Shown here piece by piece: positions 19,514 to 28,801 of a stretch of DNA of 64,000 nt. This DNA comes from an uncultured Erythrobacter sp. (GTDB lineage: Bacteria; Pseudomonadota; Alphaproteobacteria; Sphingomonadales; Sphingomonadaceae). The translations under genes were made by a program, and so were the position numbers. The stretch's first letter is position 1. The number at the start of each line of letters is the position of its first letter. The notes under the pieces are model-generated. The model did not search any database and was not told the origin of the DNA. It was given only the letters and a program-made list of their open reading frames with translations. The stretch is taken from NCBI GenBank assembly GCA_937969505.1, contig CALBWA010000009.1, positions 62,001 to 126,000 on the forward strand, read 5' to 3'.

Positions 19514-20111
19514 CGGCCAATTCCTCAAACGCCATCCGGCGCGAAAGGTTGGCGATGATCGCTGCCGTTACGCCCCAGATGCGGAAGCCTTCGTAATCCA
19601 TTTCGAGATATTGCCGCATTTCGCCGCGCCAGAACACCTCTTGTTGGGTCCAGTTGTTCGCGTCCATGACCAATGCCAGCGGAACTTCGAACCAGGCTTC
19701 GACTTCTGCCGGATTGGGACGCAGATCGAGATCGGGCGGGACCACGGCCAGCACCGGTGTCACGTCAAAGCCGGTGCCGGTCTGATATTGATCGGTGGTG
19801 CCGATGATGCGCACCTTGTCGGATGGTAGAGCCAGTTCCTCGTCCGCCTCGCGCAGGGCAGCGGTGATGGCATCCTCACCCCGGTCCAGCTTGCCGCCGG
19901 GGAAGGCAACTTGCCCGGGATGATCACGCATATCCTTGGGGCGCTGGGTTAGAATGAGGCCCGGCTCCGCACGGTCTGTCACTGCGATCAAAACCGCCGC
20001 ACGAGCTGGTGTTTCAGAGCGGGCAAAGTTTGCGTCATTCAGCAGATCGGCCAAAGGCTCGCGATGGCCGCGCTCGAACTGCTCGGCAAGGCGATCAAAC
20101 AGTGCGCTCAT
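19503..20111 (-). CDS. Nudix hydrolase, CoA pyrophosphatase-like
   Basis: The 202-residue protein has the Nudix box GGKLDRGEDAITAALREADE continuing EEL. The upstream QRPKDMRDHPGQVAFPGG matches the CoA-pyrophosphatase (NudL/UPF0035) subgroup signature, in which CoA or related nucleotides are hydrolysed. The start at 20111 overlaps the DUF1285 stop as ATGA, so translation is probably coupled. The gene order DUF1285-Nudix-CCA enzyme is conserved in sphingomonads. Confidence 0.9.
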   Translation of the reverse strand: MSALFDRLAEQFERGHREPLADLLNDANFARSETPARAAVLIAVTDRAEPGLILTQRPKDMRDHPGQVAFPGGKLDRGEDAITAALREADEELALPSDKVRIIGTTDQYQTGTGFDVTPVLAVVPPDLDLRPNPAEVEAWFEVPLALVMDANNWTQQEVFWRGEMRQYLEMDYEGFRIWGVTAAIIANLSRRMAFEELADGG

Positions 20112-20683
20112 CCGGGAACCAGCGAAAACATTTCGGACCGGCTGCTTACGCACCAGTCGCCATTTTCGGAGCCGGCGTTCTGGCGCATCGCAATGTCGGC
20201 CAGCTGTTGATAGGTGCTGCGGTTCAGCCGCGCCTCGCAGCCGCGCCGGACCATCAGGTACAGTGCCGGTGTGTCCGCATCGCCGCGCGCAATAAGCGGG
20301 TGCTCCGGGCCAGCGATGACCAGATCGTCCGAATTGAGGCGGAAGGCCAGTTCAGGACCGTGCGCCGCGTCCTTTTCGGCCACATCGGTGGCGATGAAAG
20401 CGGCATCTTCCACTTCAATGCTCAGCTTTTCGAACGGGCTGACCAGATGATGCGAACCATCGCGATCGCGCATCAGCAGGCTGGAAAAGGCACGGACCAT
20501 CGCATCGCGGCGGATCGGTGATCCATCGTGAAACCATGTCCCATCCGCAGCGATACGCATGCGACTGTCACCGGTTTGCTGCGGGTCCCAGCTTTCGATT
20601 GGGGGCAGTTTGCGCGCGGCGACCTGCTCGGCAATTTGCGACAAGGTAAGACCGGCAAGGTCGGGGGGAGGTTGGTAGGGCAT
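20108..20683 (-). CDS. DUF1285 domain protein
   Basis: The 191-residue cytoplasmic protein has LPPIESWDPQQTGDSRMRI and GTWFHDGSPIRRDAMVRAFS, then LVSPFEKLSIEVEDAAFIA. These are hallmarks of DUF1285, a family with known structures but no assigned activity. GGGAC lies eight bases before the ATG at 20683; an upstream in-frame start at 20728 is less likely. It is coupled to the Nudix gene by a four-base overlap. Confidence 0.87.
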   Translation of the reverse strand: MPYQPPPDLAGLTLSQIAEQVAARKLPPIESWDPQQTGDSRMRIAADGTWFHDGSPIRRDAMVRAFSSLLMRDRDGSHHLVSPFEKLSIEVEDAAFIATDVAEKDAAHGPELAFRLNSDDLVIAGPEHPLIARGDADTPALYLMVRRGCEARLNRSTYQQLADIAMRQNAGSENGDWCVSSRSEMFSLVPG

Positions 20684-20781
20684 GGCTGATGTCCCGATGC
20701 CAGAAGCCAGCGCCTTCGCCAAGTCCAAGGCGTGGACGGTTGCTATTCAGTCAGCCAAACCATCGACGAAACTGGCCGGCA

Positions 20782-21291
20782 TCAGTTCTGCCAGGGGCCC
20801 AGCATACCCTTTTCGGGCAGGATCGCCGGGTTGGCACAGCGCAGCAGCAAGCGCGCTGGATCATTTGGTCCCGGACAGTGCCAACTTGCTGTATGATCGG
20901 CACTGAAGCCGAAAAACCGGCCATAATATTCCGGATCACCAATCAGCAGTTGCGGCAGCGGCGCATCGGGGCCAATTGCCTCCAGTGTTGCCAACATCAG
21001 CATCTTGCCAAAGCCTTCGCCCTGCCGTTCGGGCAAGACTGCGACGGGACCGATCATCAGCAAGGGGTGGGCGCGGCCATCCGGATCGGTCAGCGCAATC
21101 GGCCAGACCTGTATCGTGCCCACCAGAAAATCATCTTCATCCAGCGCGGCAAAGCTCAGCGCCTCCAGCCAGCTGGTCCCTTCGCGGATGCGATAGGATG
21201 TCCGGGCCAGCCGGTCAGCGCCAAACGCCCGGTCGAGCAATTGCTCGATCAGGGGCGGTTCGATGTTCGCAAGGGGCACCAGTTTTGCCAT
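20782..21291 (-). CDS. GNAT family N-acetyltransferase
   Basis: The 169-residue protein has the acetyl-CoA binding motif LPERQGEGFGKMLM (R/QxxGxG/A) after IGPVAVLPE. LIGDPEYYGRFFGF follows, the YhbS-like subgroup signature. Its acceptor substrate is unknown. It is the first gene of the minus-strand run leading to the CCA enzyme, with a 98-base gap before DUF1285. Confidence 0.87.
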   Translation of the reverse strand: MAKLVPLANIEPPLIEQLLDRAFGADRLARTSYRIREGTSWLEALSFAALDEDDFLVGTIQVWPIALTDPDGRAHPLLMIGPVAVLPERQGEGFGKMLMLATLEAIGPDAPLPQLLIGDPEYYGRFFGFSADHTASWHCPGPNDPARLLLRCANPAILPEKGMLGPWQN

Positions 21292-21388
21292 AGCAGCGCG
21301 CGCTTAATCGCCTTGCACCCCAGTGTCACTCACTTTGCGCGCGGTTTGGCGAGAATTACCGCCAGGTGCACTTTTATGCCTGGTTGAC

Positions 21389-22549
21389 CTATTGTCCCAC
21401 AGTCATCCGCAGCAGCCTGCCACCCTCGCCATCTTCGAGCACCCAGATCGCGCCATCAGGTCCCTGATCAACGGCCCGGATGCGATTGTCGAAGGGATAC
21501 CGGGCAGCTTCTGTCGCTGTGGTTCCGTCAATTTCCACCCGGACCAATGCATTGCCGCTGAGGCTGGCGATCAGTGCATCGCCTTGCCAGTCTGCGAACA
21601 TATCACCGGAATAGAAAATCATATCGCCCGGCGCGATAACCGGGGTCCAGTGGATCGCTGGCTTGACGAAGCCATCATCCTCGCTGTGGTCCTCAATCGG
21701 ATCGCCGCTGTAATGATTGCCGTAAGATCGGGTGGGCCAACCGTAATTGGCACCCGCTTCAACCAGATTGAGCTCGTCCCCGCCAGCCGGGCCATGTTCC
21801 ATGTCCCACAGGCGGCCTTGCGCGTCCCAATCCATGCCCAGAATGTTGCGATGGCCATAGGACCAGATTTCGTTCATCGGCGCAGGCTGATCGGCCATCG
21901 GGTTGCCTTCTGCCGGCGTGCCATCAAGGTTGAGGCGAACGATGGTGCCAAGCGTGTTGCTGTTGTCCTGCGAAGGCTCCAGCTTCTGCCGGTCACCGCT
22001 GGCAATGAACATATGGCTTTCATCGGGTGAAAACAGGATGCGGTGGGAATAATGACCGCGCCCGGTCACCTTGGGGGTCTGCCTCCAGATGACGGACAGA
22101 TCCTGAATTTCGCAGCTCTGGTGATCGGCGCAGACCAACTGTCCCCTGGCTACGGCAGCGCCGCGTGTGTCGCCGTTGCCAGCTTCGGCATAGCTCAGGT
22201 AAATCGTGCGCGGGGTCAGCGTGTCAGCCGCTTCGCTTTCAAGAAAGGCGATGTCACCCAGGCCGCCCTGGCCGCCATAATCAACCTCGGGCGCACCGCT
22301 GACGAAGATCGCGCGCTCATTGGCGGTATCAAATCCGGTAATCTCGCCCGGCTTTGTGGTGATGATCATCACATCCGTGCCCGGCACAAAGGCGGCTGCC
22401 CATGGCTCTTCGTAGCTGCCGAACTCATCAATGACGGTCCGCATATCGGAGCTGCCCGCGGCGCTATCCACATCGGCAGAGGCGCTGCAGCTTGCGAGCA
22501 AAGCGCATGCGGGGAATAGAAGGGCGAGAGGTTGTTTGATCATGCTCAT
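21389..22549 (-). CDS. PQQ-dependent sugar (aldose/sorbosone-type) dehydrogenase lipoprotein
   Basis: The 386-residue protein begins MSMIKQPLALLFPACALLASC; LLASC is a lipobox, so it is probably an outer-membrane or periplasmic lipoprotein. The body is a six-bladed propeller of the soluble glucose dehydrogenase/YliI family. It includes GQGGLGDIAF, SHRILFSPDESHMFIASGDR, YGHRNILGMDWDAQGRLWDM, EHGPAGGDELN and GANYGWPTRSYG. These enzymes oxidise aldoses with PQQ and Ca2+. GGGGAG lies 11 bases before the ATG. Its start overlaps that of divergent rnhB. Confidence 0.9.
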   Translation of the reverse strand: MSMIKQPLALLFPACALLASCSASADVDSAAGSSDMRTVIDEFGSYEEPWAAAFVPGTDVMIITTKPGEITGFDTANERAIFVSGAPEVDYGGQGGLGDIAFLESEAADTLTPRTIYLSYAEAGNGDTRGAAVARGQLVCADHQSCEIQDLSVIWRQTPKVTGRGHYSHRILFSPDESHMFIASGDRQKLEPSQDNSNTLGTIVRLNLDGTPAEGNPMADQPAPMNEIWSYGHRNILGMDWDAQGRLWDMEHGPAGGDELNLVEAGANYGWPTRSYGNHYSGDPIEDHSEDDGFVKPAIHWTPVIAPGDMIFYSGDMFADWQGDALIASLSGNALVRVEIDGTTATEAARYPFDNRIRAVDQGPDGAIWVLEDGEGGRLLRMTVGQ

Positions 22550-23183
22550 GTTCAGTGGAACTCCCCAAAACAAATCTGGTGCCCCCGAAAATGAAGCCCC
22601 GATCATCGTCGGAGTGGACGAAGCCGGGCGGGGGCCATTGGCTGGGCCCGTTGTGGCGTCGGCTGTGCTGTTGTGCAAGGGGTCTCCGGCGGGCCTTGCC
22701 GATTCCAAACAGCTTTCGGCCAAACGCCGCAACACGCTTGATCTGCAATTGCGCGAGACGTGTTATTGGGCGGTCGGCATAGCCGAGCCTGCAGAGATTG
22801 ATCAGCTCAACATATTGCAGGCCACCATGCATGCCATGGCGCAAGCCGTTGCGGGCCTGGCCGGTGCGATGGGCCGGGATCCCGACGAAGTGTTGATCGA
22901 TGGCAATATGACGCCAGCCGGGCGGGCGCCGCAGTGGAGATGGCAGGGCAGGGCCATTGTCGGGGGGGATGCAATCGAGCCGGCAATCTCTGCCGCCTCG
23001 ATCATTGCCAAGCAATGGCGCGACCGGCTGATGGTGGATGCAGCGCGCGACCACCCGTTCTATGGCTGGGAACGCAATAAGGGTTATGGCACGAAAGAGC
23101 ATATGGAAGCCTTGCGAAAGCATGGGGCGACCCCCTTGCATCGGCAAAGCTTTGCCCCCGTGGCACAATTGGCACTTCTCTGA
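22542..23183 (+). CDS. rnhB: Ribonuclease HII
   Basis: The 213-residue enzyme has the catalytic DEAGRGPLAGPV motif, LADSKQLSAKRR, the acidic residue in VLIDGNM, and ISAASIIAKQWRDRLM. It removes RNA from RNA-DNA hybrids and misincorporated ribonucleotides. The start may be ATG at 22542 (GAGAGG upstream) or 22548. Either one overlaps the 5' end of the divergent sugar dehydrogenase. In Caulobacter relatives rnhB lies next to ccrM; here a transporter gene separates them. Confidence 0.93.
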   Translation: MLMFSGTPQNKSGAPENEAPIIVGVDEAGRGPLAGPVVASAVLLCKGSPAGLADSKQLSAKRRNTLDLQLRETCYWAVGIAEPAEIDQLNILQATMHAMAQAVAGLAGAMGRDPDEVLIDGNMTPAGRAPQWRWQGRAIVGGDAIEPAISAASIIAKQWRDRLMVDAARDHPFYGWERNKGYGTKEHMEALRKHGATPLHRQSFAPVAQLALL

Positions 23184-23210
23184 CGCGCAAAATCCGCTAA
23201 GCGCTGCTGC

Positions 23211-24128
23211 GTGATTACAGCAATTCTTCTGAGCATCGCCGGCCTTATCGGCCTTGCCATCGGCGGCGAGTTTCTCGTCAAGGGATCGGTTGGCATTGCC
23301 CAGCGTCTGGGCGTGTCGAACCTTGTCACCGGATTGGTGATTGTCGGCTTTGCCACCAGCATGCCTGAAATGGTCGCCAGTGTTCAGGCTGTCGCCTTGG
23401 GCTCGCCCGAGATTGCCTGGGGCAATATTGCCGGTTCCAATATCGCCAATTCCATGCTGATTCTGGGTGCAACCGCTCTGATTGCGCCGATCGTGCTGAA
23501 GGGTACGGGCCGCCGCGATGCGGTGGTAGCGCTGATCGTGTCCGCCTTGATCCTGGCGATCGGCGTGGCGCAGCTGGCCTCGATCTGGATCGGCGTCGGG
23601 CTGCTCGGCATTCTGATCGCCTACATCATCTGGCGTTATCGCCACCCGCGCAGTGATGATGACGAAGACGATGAAGTCCCGCCCAAAATGTGGCTCGCGG
23701 TCGTTTATTTCATCATCGGGCTGGGCCTGCTGGTCGGCGGGGGCAAATTGCTGGTCGATGGCGCGATTGATCTGGCCCGCCTAGCCGGTATCAGCGAGAC
23801 CGTGATCGGCCTGACCATCGTTGCCATCGGTACGTCCTTGCCCGAACTGGCGGCCTCGGTGGCTGCTGCGCTCAGGGGCAAGCCCGGTCTGGCTCTGGGC
23901 AATGTCGTCGGCTCCAACATTTACAATCTGCTACTGATCGGCGGGGTCACGATGATCCTTGCGCCATTGCCTGCACCTGCTTCGCTCAATGATGTGGAAT
24001 GGCCCTTGGTCGTTGGCACCGCATTGGTCATTCTGTTGCTGTTCTGGTTTGCCAGCCGCATATCTCGCTGGATGGGCGCTGGCCTGCTCGCAGGATTTGT
24101 GGCGTTCAACGTCTTCTTGTTTGTCTGA
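23211..24128 (+). CDS. Calcium/sodium antiporter (CaCA family, YrbG-like)
   Basis: This is a 305-residue integral membrane protein with two homologous five-helix halves. Each carries the alpha-repeat ion-binding motif: GFATSMPEMVASVQA with GNIAGSNIANS in the first, and AIGTSLPELAASVAA with GNVVGSNIYNLL in the second. A highly acidic loop (HPRSDDDEDDEVPP) separates the halves. It exchanges Na+ or H+ for Ca2+. The start is GTG at 23211 with no obvious ribosome binding site. Confidence 0.92.
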   Translation: MITAILLSIAGLIGLAIGGEFLVKGSVGIAQRLGVSNLVTGLVIVGFATSMPEMVASVQAVALGSPEIAWGNIAGSNIANSMLILGATALIAPIVLKGTGRRDAVVALIVSALILAIGVAQLASIWIGVGLLGILIAYIIWRYRHPRSDDDEDDEVPPKMWLAVVYFIIGLGLLVGGGKLLVDGAIDLARLAGISETVIGLTIVAIGTSLPELAASVAAALRGKPGLALGNVVGSNIYNLLLIGGVTMILAPLPAPASLNDVEWPLVVGTALVILLLFWFASRISRWMGAGLLAGFVAFNVFLFV

Positions 24129-24224
24129 CCAGCTGAGTCCGCAGGGCAACACCCCATCATACAGAGTCCGGTAAAGCCGTTGGGACTCAATATCTTGTGG
24201 GGGACTCTTTTTGTTCTCTCATAA

Positions 24225-24240
24225 CTAACGCGGCATTAAC
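24225..24240 (+). promoter_or_regulatory. Putative CtrA box upstream of ccrM
   Basis: CTAA-N7-TTAAC at 24225-24240 matches the CtrA full-site consensus TTAA-N7-TTAA(C) with one mismatch. TTAACCAT at 24236-24243 also matches the extended half-site. CtrA activates ccrM late in the Caulobacter cell cycle. Confidence 0.55.
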
Positions 24241-24290
24241 CATAATCGCCGATGATTAGCCCTTGACCTGGAGTCCGGTTGGACTCACCC

Positions 24291-24299
24291 TGTGGATAA
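24291..24299 (-). promoter_or_regulatory. Putative DnaA box upstream of ccrM
   Basis: TGTGGATAA at 24291-24299 is the exact complement of the consensus DnaA box TTATCCACA. A second site with one mismatch, TGTGGATAT, lies at 24314-24322 and overlaps the ccrM start codon. A single nonamer can occur by chance. Confidence 0.5.
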
Positions 24300-25472
<1,173 letters not shown>

Positions 25473-25767
25473 GCGTCAACTTCGAGGCGTGACAAGGGCT
25501 CGCAATTTGGACGCTGGCCGGCATTTCTAATTCGTCACTCCTGCGAAGGCGGAAAACGATTTGTTAATCGGGTTGAGCGGGATCAAGAGTGCTGATCATC
25601 GATCACCTGTCCTACACGCGCAATGCGCTCTAAACCGGGGGAATGTTGCCCCTCGCGCCCTTCCAATCCACGCTGCAATCGCCGAACGCATACGCGGTGA
25701 CATTCTTCTCCTATGGATGTGTAACATGTGTAACCAACATTGCCGCAACGGCGTGCGAGGCTGACCG

Positions 25768-26877
25768 ATGAGCGAAACCGTCTATATTCATCCGCTGACC
25801 CTGGCGCCTGGCCCACAGGCGGTGGAGGGCGATGCCGTCCGGCTGGCAGGGGGCATGGTCTATGCCCGCGAATTCGCTGTCATCACGCGTGATGGCAACG
25901 CAGTGACGGGGCGCTGGCTGGCAACCAAATCCACCATGTCCGATGTGCTGGGACAATTGCCGGTACCTTTGGCGGAAGAGGCAGCTGCGCAATGGACCAA
26001 TCTGGCGCTGGTGCATCCACCACTGGAACTGGGCGCGCGGACCGTCCGGCTCGACCAGCCGCAGATCATGGGCATTCTCAACGTTACGCCGGACAGTTTC
26101 TCTGATGGCGGGGATTTCCTCGATGATCCCGAGGCTGGCCGGGCCCATGCCTCTGCCATGCTGGAAGCGGGCGCTGCGATCATCGACATCGGCGGGGAAA
26201 GCACCCGTCCCGGGGCAGCGGCAACGTGGGAGGGGGACGAAAAGGATCGCGTCCTGCCCGCGGTGGAATATTGCAGTGCGATGGGCGCTGCGATCAGTGT
26301 CGACACCCGGCGTGCCGGTGTGCTGGAGGCAGCGCTGGCGGCAGGCGCGCATATCGCAAACGATGTCTCTGCCTTGCGCTATGATCCGCGAAGCGCCGAA
26401 ATCGCGGCAAGCAGCGGATGCCCGGTGATCTTGATGCACGCACCGGGTGAGGGCGACGACCTGCACGAAGGCGGTGATTATAACAGCATCGTCCATGATG
26501 TGTTTGACTGGCTGAAACAGCGCCGCGATGCAGCGGTGGCCAAGGGGATTTCCCGTTCGCGCATCATCCTTGATCCCGGCATCGGTTTTGGCAAGTCGTT
26601 GAGCGACAATCTGGCGCTGATCAATGCGCTGCCGTTGTTTCACGCCTTGGGGCAACCGCTGTTGCTGGGAGCCAGTCGCAAACGGATGATCGGTGCACTT
26701 TCCAACGAAGATGCTGCCGACCAACGGCTGGGCGGCAGCTTGGCCTTGGCCGTCGCGGGAATGAATGCCGGGGTCCAATTGCACCGCGTGCATGATGTTG
26801 CACCCACGGTTCAGGCGCGCAATGTGTGGCGCGGATTACGTGATGCTGCGCTGACCGATTTTTCGCAACTTCCATGA
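25768..26877 (+). CDS. folP: Dihydropteroate synthase with N-terminal extension
   Basis: In this 369-residue protein the catalytic TIM barrel starts near residue 98 with QIMGILNVTPDSFSDGG. It contains IIDIGGESTRPGA, NDVSALR, LDPGIGFGKS and LLGASRKRMIG, so it joins pterin pyrophosphate to p-aminobenzoate in folate synthesis. The first 95 residues are an additional domain found in related sphingomonad enzymes; its role is unclear. The 295-base gap upstream holds no gene. It contains a direct repeat TGTGTAAC(A/C) at 25718-25735 that might be an operator. Confidence 0.93.
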   Translation: MSETVYIHPLTLAPGPQAVEGDAVRLAGGMVYAREFAVITRDGNAVTGRWLATKSTMSDVLGQLPVPLAEEAAAQWTNLALVHPPLELGARTVRLDQPQIMGILNVTPDSFSDGGDFLDDPEAGRAHASAMLEAGAAIIDIGGESTRPGAAATWEGDEKDRVLPAVEYCSAMGAAISVDTRRAGVLEAALAAGAHIANDVSALRYDPRSAEIAASSGCPVILMHAPGEGDDLHEGGDYNSIVHDVFDWLKQRRDAAVAKGISRSRIILDPGIGFGKSLSDNLALINALPLFHALGQPLLLGASRKRMIGALSNEDAADQRLGGSLALAVAGMNAGVQLHRVHDVAPTVQARNVWRGLRDAALTDFSQLP

Positions 26878-26990
26878 ACCTGATCTTGTGACTCAGAAAT
26901 TCGATAAACACTGCGAATGTAGGGAATAATCGACAAGTATCCCGTGCGAGGGGGCCCATCCCAACCCTCTACAGAAAGATACACAATCCA

Positions 26991-27764
26991 ATGACTATCT
27001 CCCCCTATAAGAGCATGCGCTCGCTTTTGCTTGCCATTCCGGCCGTGAGTATTGCTGCGCCGATTGCGGCCCAAGCGAATGATGTTGACCCAGAGGGCGG
27101 CCTTTACGTGTCAGTTCAGGCTGGCGTTACATCTCCGAGTGATGACAGCTTCAACGGAATTCAGGCGCCGGTTGCGGCATCTCCCGGTGCGCCGGGAGCA
27201 CCAGCTAGCGTAGAACTGGAATTCGACGAGGATTTTGTCGGCACAATTGCGGTAGGTTACCGTTTGCCGAAACTGGTTTTCGGTATTTTCCAGCCCAGTG
27301 TGGAGTTGGAATACAGCTATGCCGAAGCCGGAATCGATGGCGGAAGTTTCAACGGTGGGGATCAGACTTTCTCCGGCGAGAACGAAGTCAATACCTTCTC
27401 GATCAATTACCAGTCAGACATTCGTTGGTCTGACGATCAAAAGCTTATTCCCTTCTTCGGGGGTGGCATTGGTATTGCCGATGTTGATGCCGAAGTCGGC
27501 TATTTTCCCAATAATGGAGTGGCGACATCGCCCACCTTTGCCCTGACCGGCAGCAGCACGGAATTCACCTATCAGAGCAATATCGGGTTGCAATATGTGC
27601 TGACGGATCGGATCGAGCTGCAAGGCAGAGTGCGTTACCAGCGTATCGATGGCGTCAATCTGGAACGGCGCTTCGTTGGTGGCGGGGCGGATGCTTTCAA
27701 CGCCAATGTCAGTGGTGATTACGAGACTGTGAGCTTCCTCGCCGGGGTCCGCGTCCGCCTGTAA
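26991..27764 (+). CDS. Outer-membrane beta-barrel protein, tandem copy 1
   Basis: The 257-residue secreted protein has an N-terminal signal sequence (SLLLAIPAVSIAAPIAAQA). The body is alternating beta strands typical of an eight-stranded Omp (GGLYVSVQAGVTSPSD, FVGTIAVGYRLP, VELEYSYAEAG, IPFFGGGIGIADVD, YQSNIGLQYVLTD). It ends SFLAGVRVRL, with a C-terminal aromatic/hydrophobic pattern for BAM insertion. It closely resembles the next gene. The substrate is unknown; members of this surface-antigen/OmpA-like barrel group are often structural. Confidence 0.85.
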   Translation: MTISPYKSMRSLLLAIPAVSIAAPIAAQANDVDPEGGLYVSVQAGVTSPSDDSFNGIQAPVAASPGAPGAPASVELEFDEDFVGTIAVGYRLPKLVFGIFQPSVELEYSYAEAGIDGGSFNGGDQTFSGENEVNTFSINYQSDIRWSDDQKLIPFFGGGIGIADVDAEVGYFPNNGVATSPTFALTGSSTEFTYQSNIGLQYVLTDRIELQGRVRYQRIDGVNLERRFVGGGADAFNANVSGDYETVSFLAGVRVRL

Positions 27765-27779
27765 TACCATTGCATCTTA

Positions 27780-27822
27780 GAACGATCCGGGGTCACGTCA
27801 TGGTGGCGATCCCGGATCGTTC
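27780..27822 (+). terminator. Perfect 12-bp hairpin between the two barrel genes
   Basis: GAACGATCCGGG at 27780-27791 pairs perfectly with CCCGGATCGTTC at 27811-27822, with a 19-base loop. It lies 15 bases after the stop of copy 1. No T-run follows, so it may be a terminator, an attenuator or an mRNA-stabilising hairpin. Confidence 0.55.
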
Positions 27823-27959
27823 GCCTTGTGACAGTTCCAGGCCAATGCGGGCGATACCAAGGGCTCGCGGCAGAAATTATTAGCGGGCCCGGTAACCAGA
27901 TCGGGGATTGGCACGAAAAGGGGAGGGTAAACTCAACCCCTTCATCGGATGCCCCTGTT

Positions 27960-28736
27960 ATGAAAATCTCGATCACCAAGCGTATCTTCGCAGCGACACT
28001 TCCCCTGGCCATTACCGTTCTGGGCGCACCAGCAATGGCACAGTCTGTAGATGCCGATGCGCCAAAAGGCGGGCCATATGTTTCACTGCAAGCCGGTGTT
28101 ACATCGCCAAGCGACGAAACTTTCACAGGCGTTCAGGACCCGCAAGGCGCATCGCCAGGTGCAGCAGGCGCTCCGGCAGCTGTGGATGTTGGCTTTGACG
28201 AGGGTTTCATTGGAACCGCGGCGGTTGGCTATCGTTTGCCGCGCCGGGTCTTTGGCCTGTTCCAACCGAGCGTCGAAGTGGAGTATTCCTATGCTGAGTC
28301 CGACGTCAGCAGTGGCAGCTTTAATGGCGGCAACCAGATTTTTGGCGGCGATACCGAAGTCCATACCGTCTCACTCAATTACCAATCGGATATCATCTGG
28401 TCGGACAATCAGAAGCTGGTTCCCTTCTGGGGTGGCGGGATTGGTATTGCCGATGTCAGCTCGAACGTGAATTATTTTCCTGACAATGGCGTCGCAACTG
28501 CGCCGACTTTCGCTGTTACCGATGGCGGGACCGGTCTGTCGCTGCAAAGCAATATCGGTCTGCAATATGAACTGTCAGACCAGCTCTCTTTGCAGAGCCG
28601 GGTCCGCTATCAGCGCATTTCCGGTCTCGAGTTCGAACGCACCTTTGTTGGCGGCGGCGCCAGTGATTTCAACGCAGAGCTTGATGGCCGCTATGAAACG
28701 GTCAGCTTTCTGGCCGGTGTTCGCTTCCGTTTCTGA
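27960..28736 (+). CDS. Outer-membrane beta-barrel protein, tandem copy 2
   Basis: The 258-residue protein starts MKISITKRIFAATLPLAITV, with signal cleavage near APAMAQ. It shares long near-identical strands with copy 1 (VSLQAGVTSPSD, EVEYSYAES, GGGIGIADV, YFPDNGVAT, SNIGLQYELSDQ, RVRYQRI, FVGGGA, YETVSFLAGVRFRF). The C-terminal Phe is the classical barrel-insertion signal. Differences concentrate in putative extracellular loops, as expected for surface-exposed segments. The open frame begins earlier (27828), but only the ATG at 27960 yields a signal peptide. Confidence 0.85.
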   Translation: MKISITKRIFAATLPLAITVLGAPAMAQSVDADAPKGGPYVSLQAGVTSPSDETFTGVQDPQGASPGAAGAPAAVDVGFDEGFIGTAAVGYRLPRRVFGLFQPSVEVEYSYAESDVSSGSFNGGNQIFGGDTEVHTVSLNYQSDIIWSDNQKLVPFWGGGIGIADVSSNVNYFPDNGVATAPTFAVTDGGTGLSLQSNIGLQYELSDQLSLQSRVRYQRISGLEFERTFVGGGASDFNAELDGRYETVSFLAGVRFRF

Positions 28737-28741
28737 AACGA

Positions 28742-28787
28742 GTGAGGCGTCGAAAGGCGCCTCACACCCTCACACCCTCACACCCTC
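28742..28787. repeat. Hairpin followed by an 8-base tandem repeat
   Basis: GTGAGGCG at 28742-28749 pairs with CGCCTCAC at 28758-28765. Three tandem copies of ACACCCTC follow at 28764-28787. It lies between the convergent barrel and regulator genes and may serve as a bidirectional terminator, though it has no T-run. Confidence 0.5.
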
Positions 28788-28801
28788 TCGCCCGGTATCA
28801 C

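Noticed and set aside
25533..25552. Possible degenerate half of a REP-like palindrome after ccrM (CGTCACTCCTGCGAAGGCGG)
   Set aside because: Only one imperfect arm is visible and no pairing partner follows.
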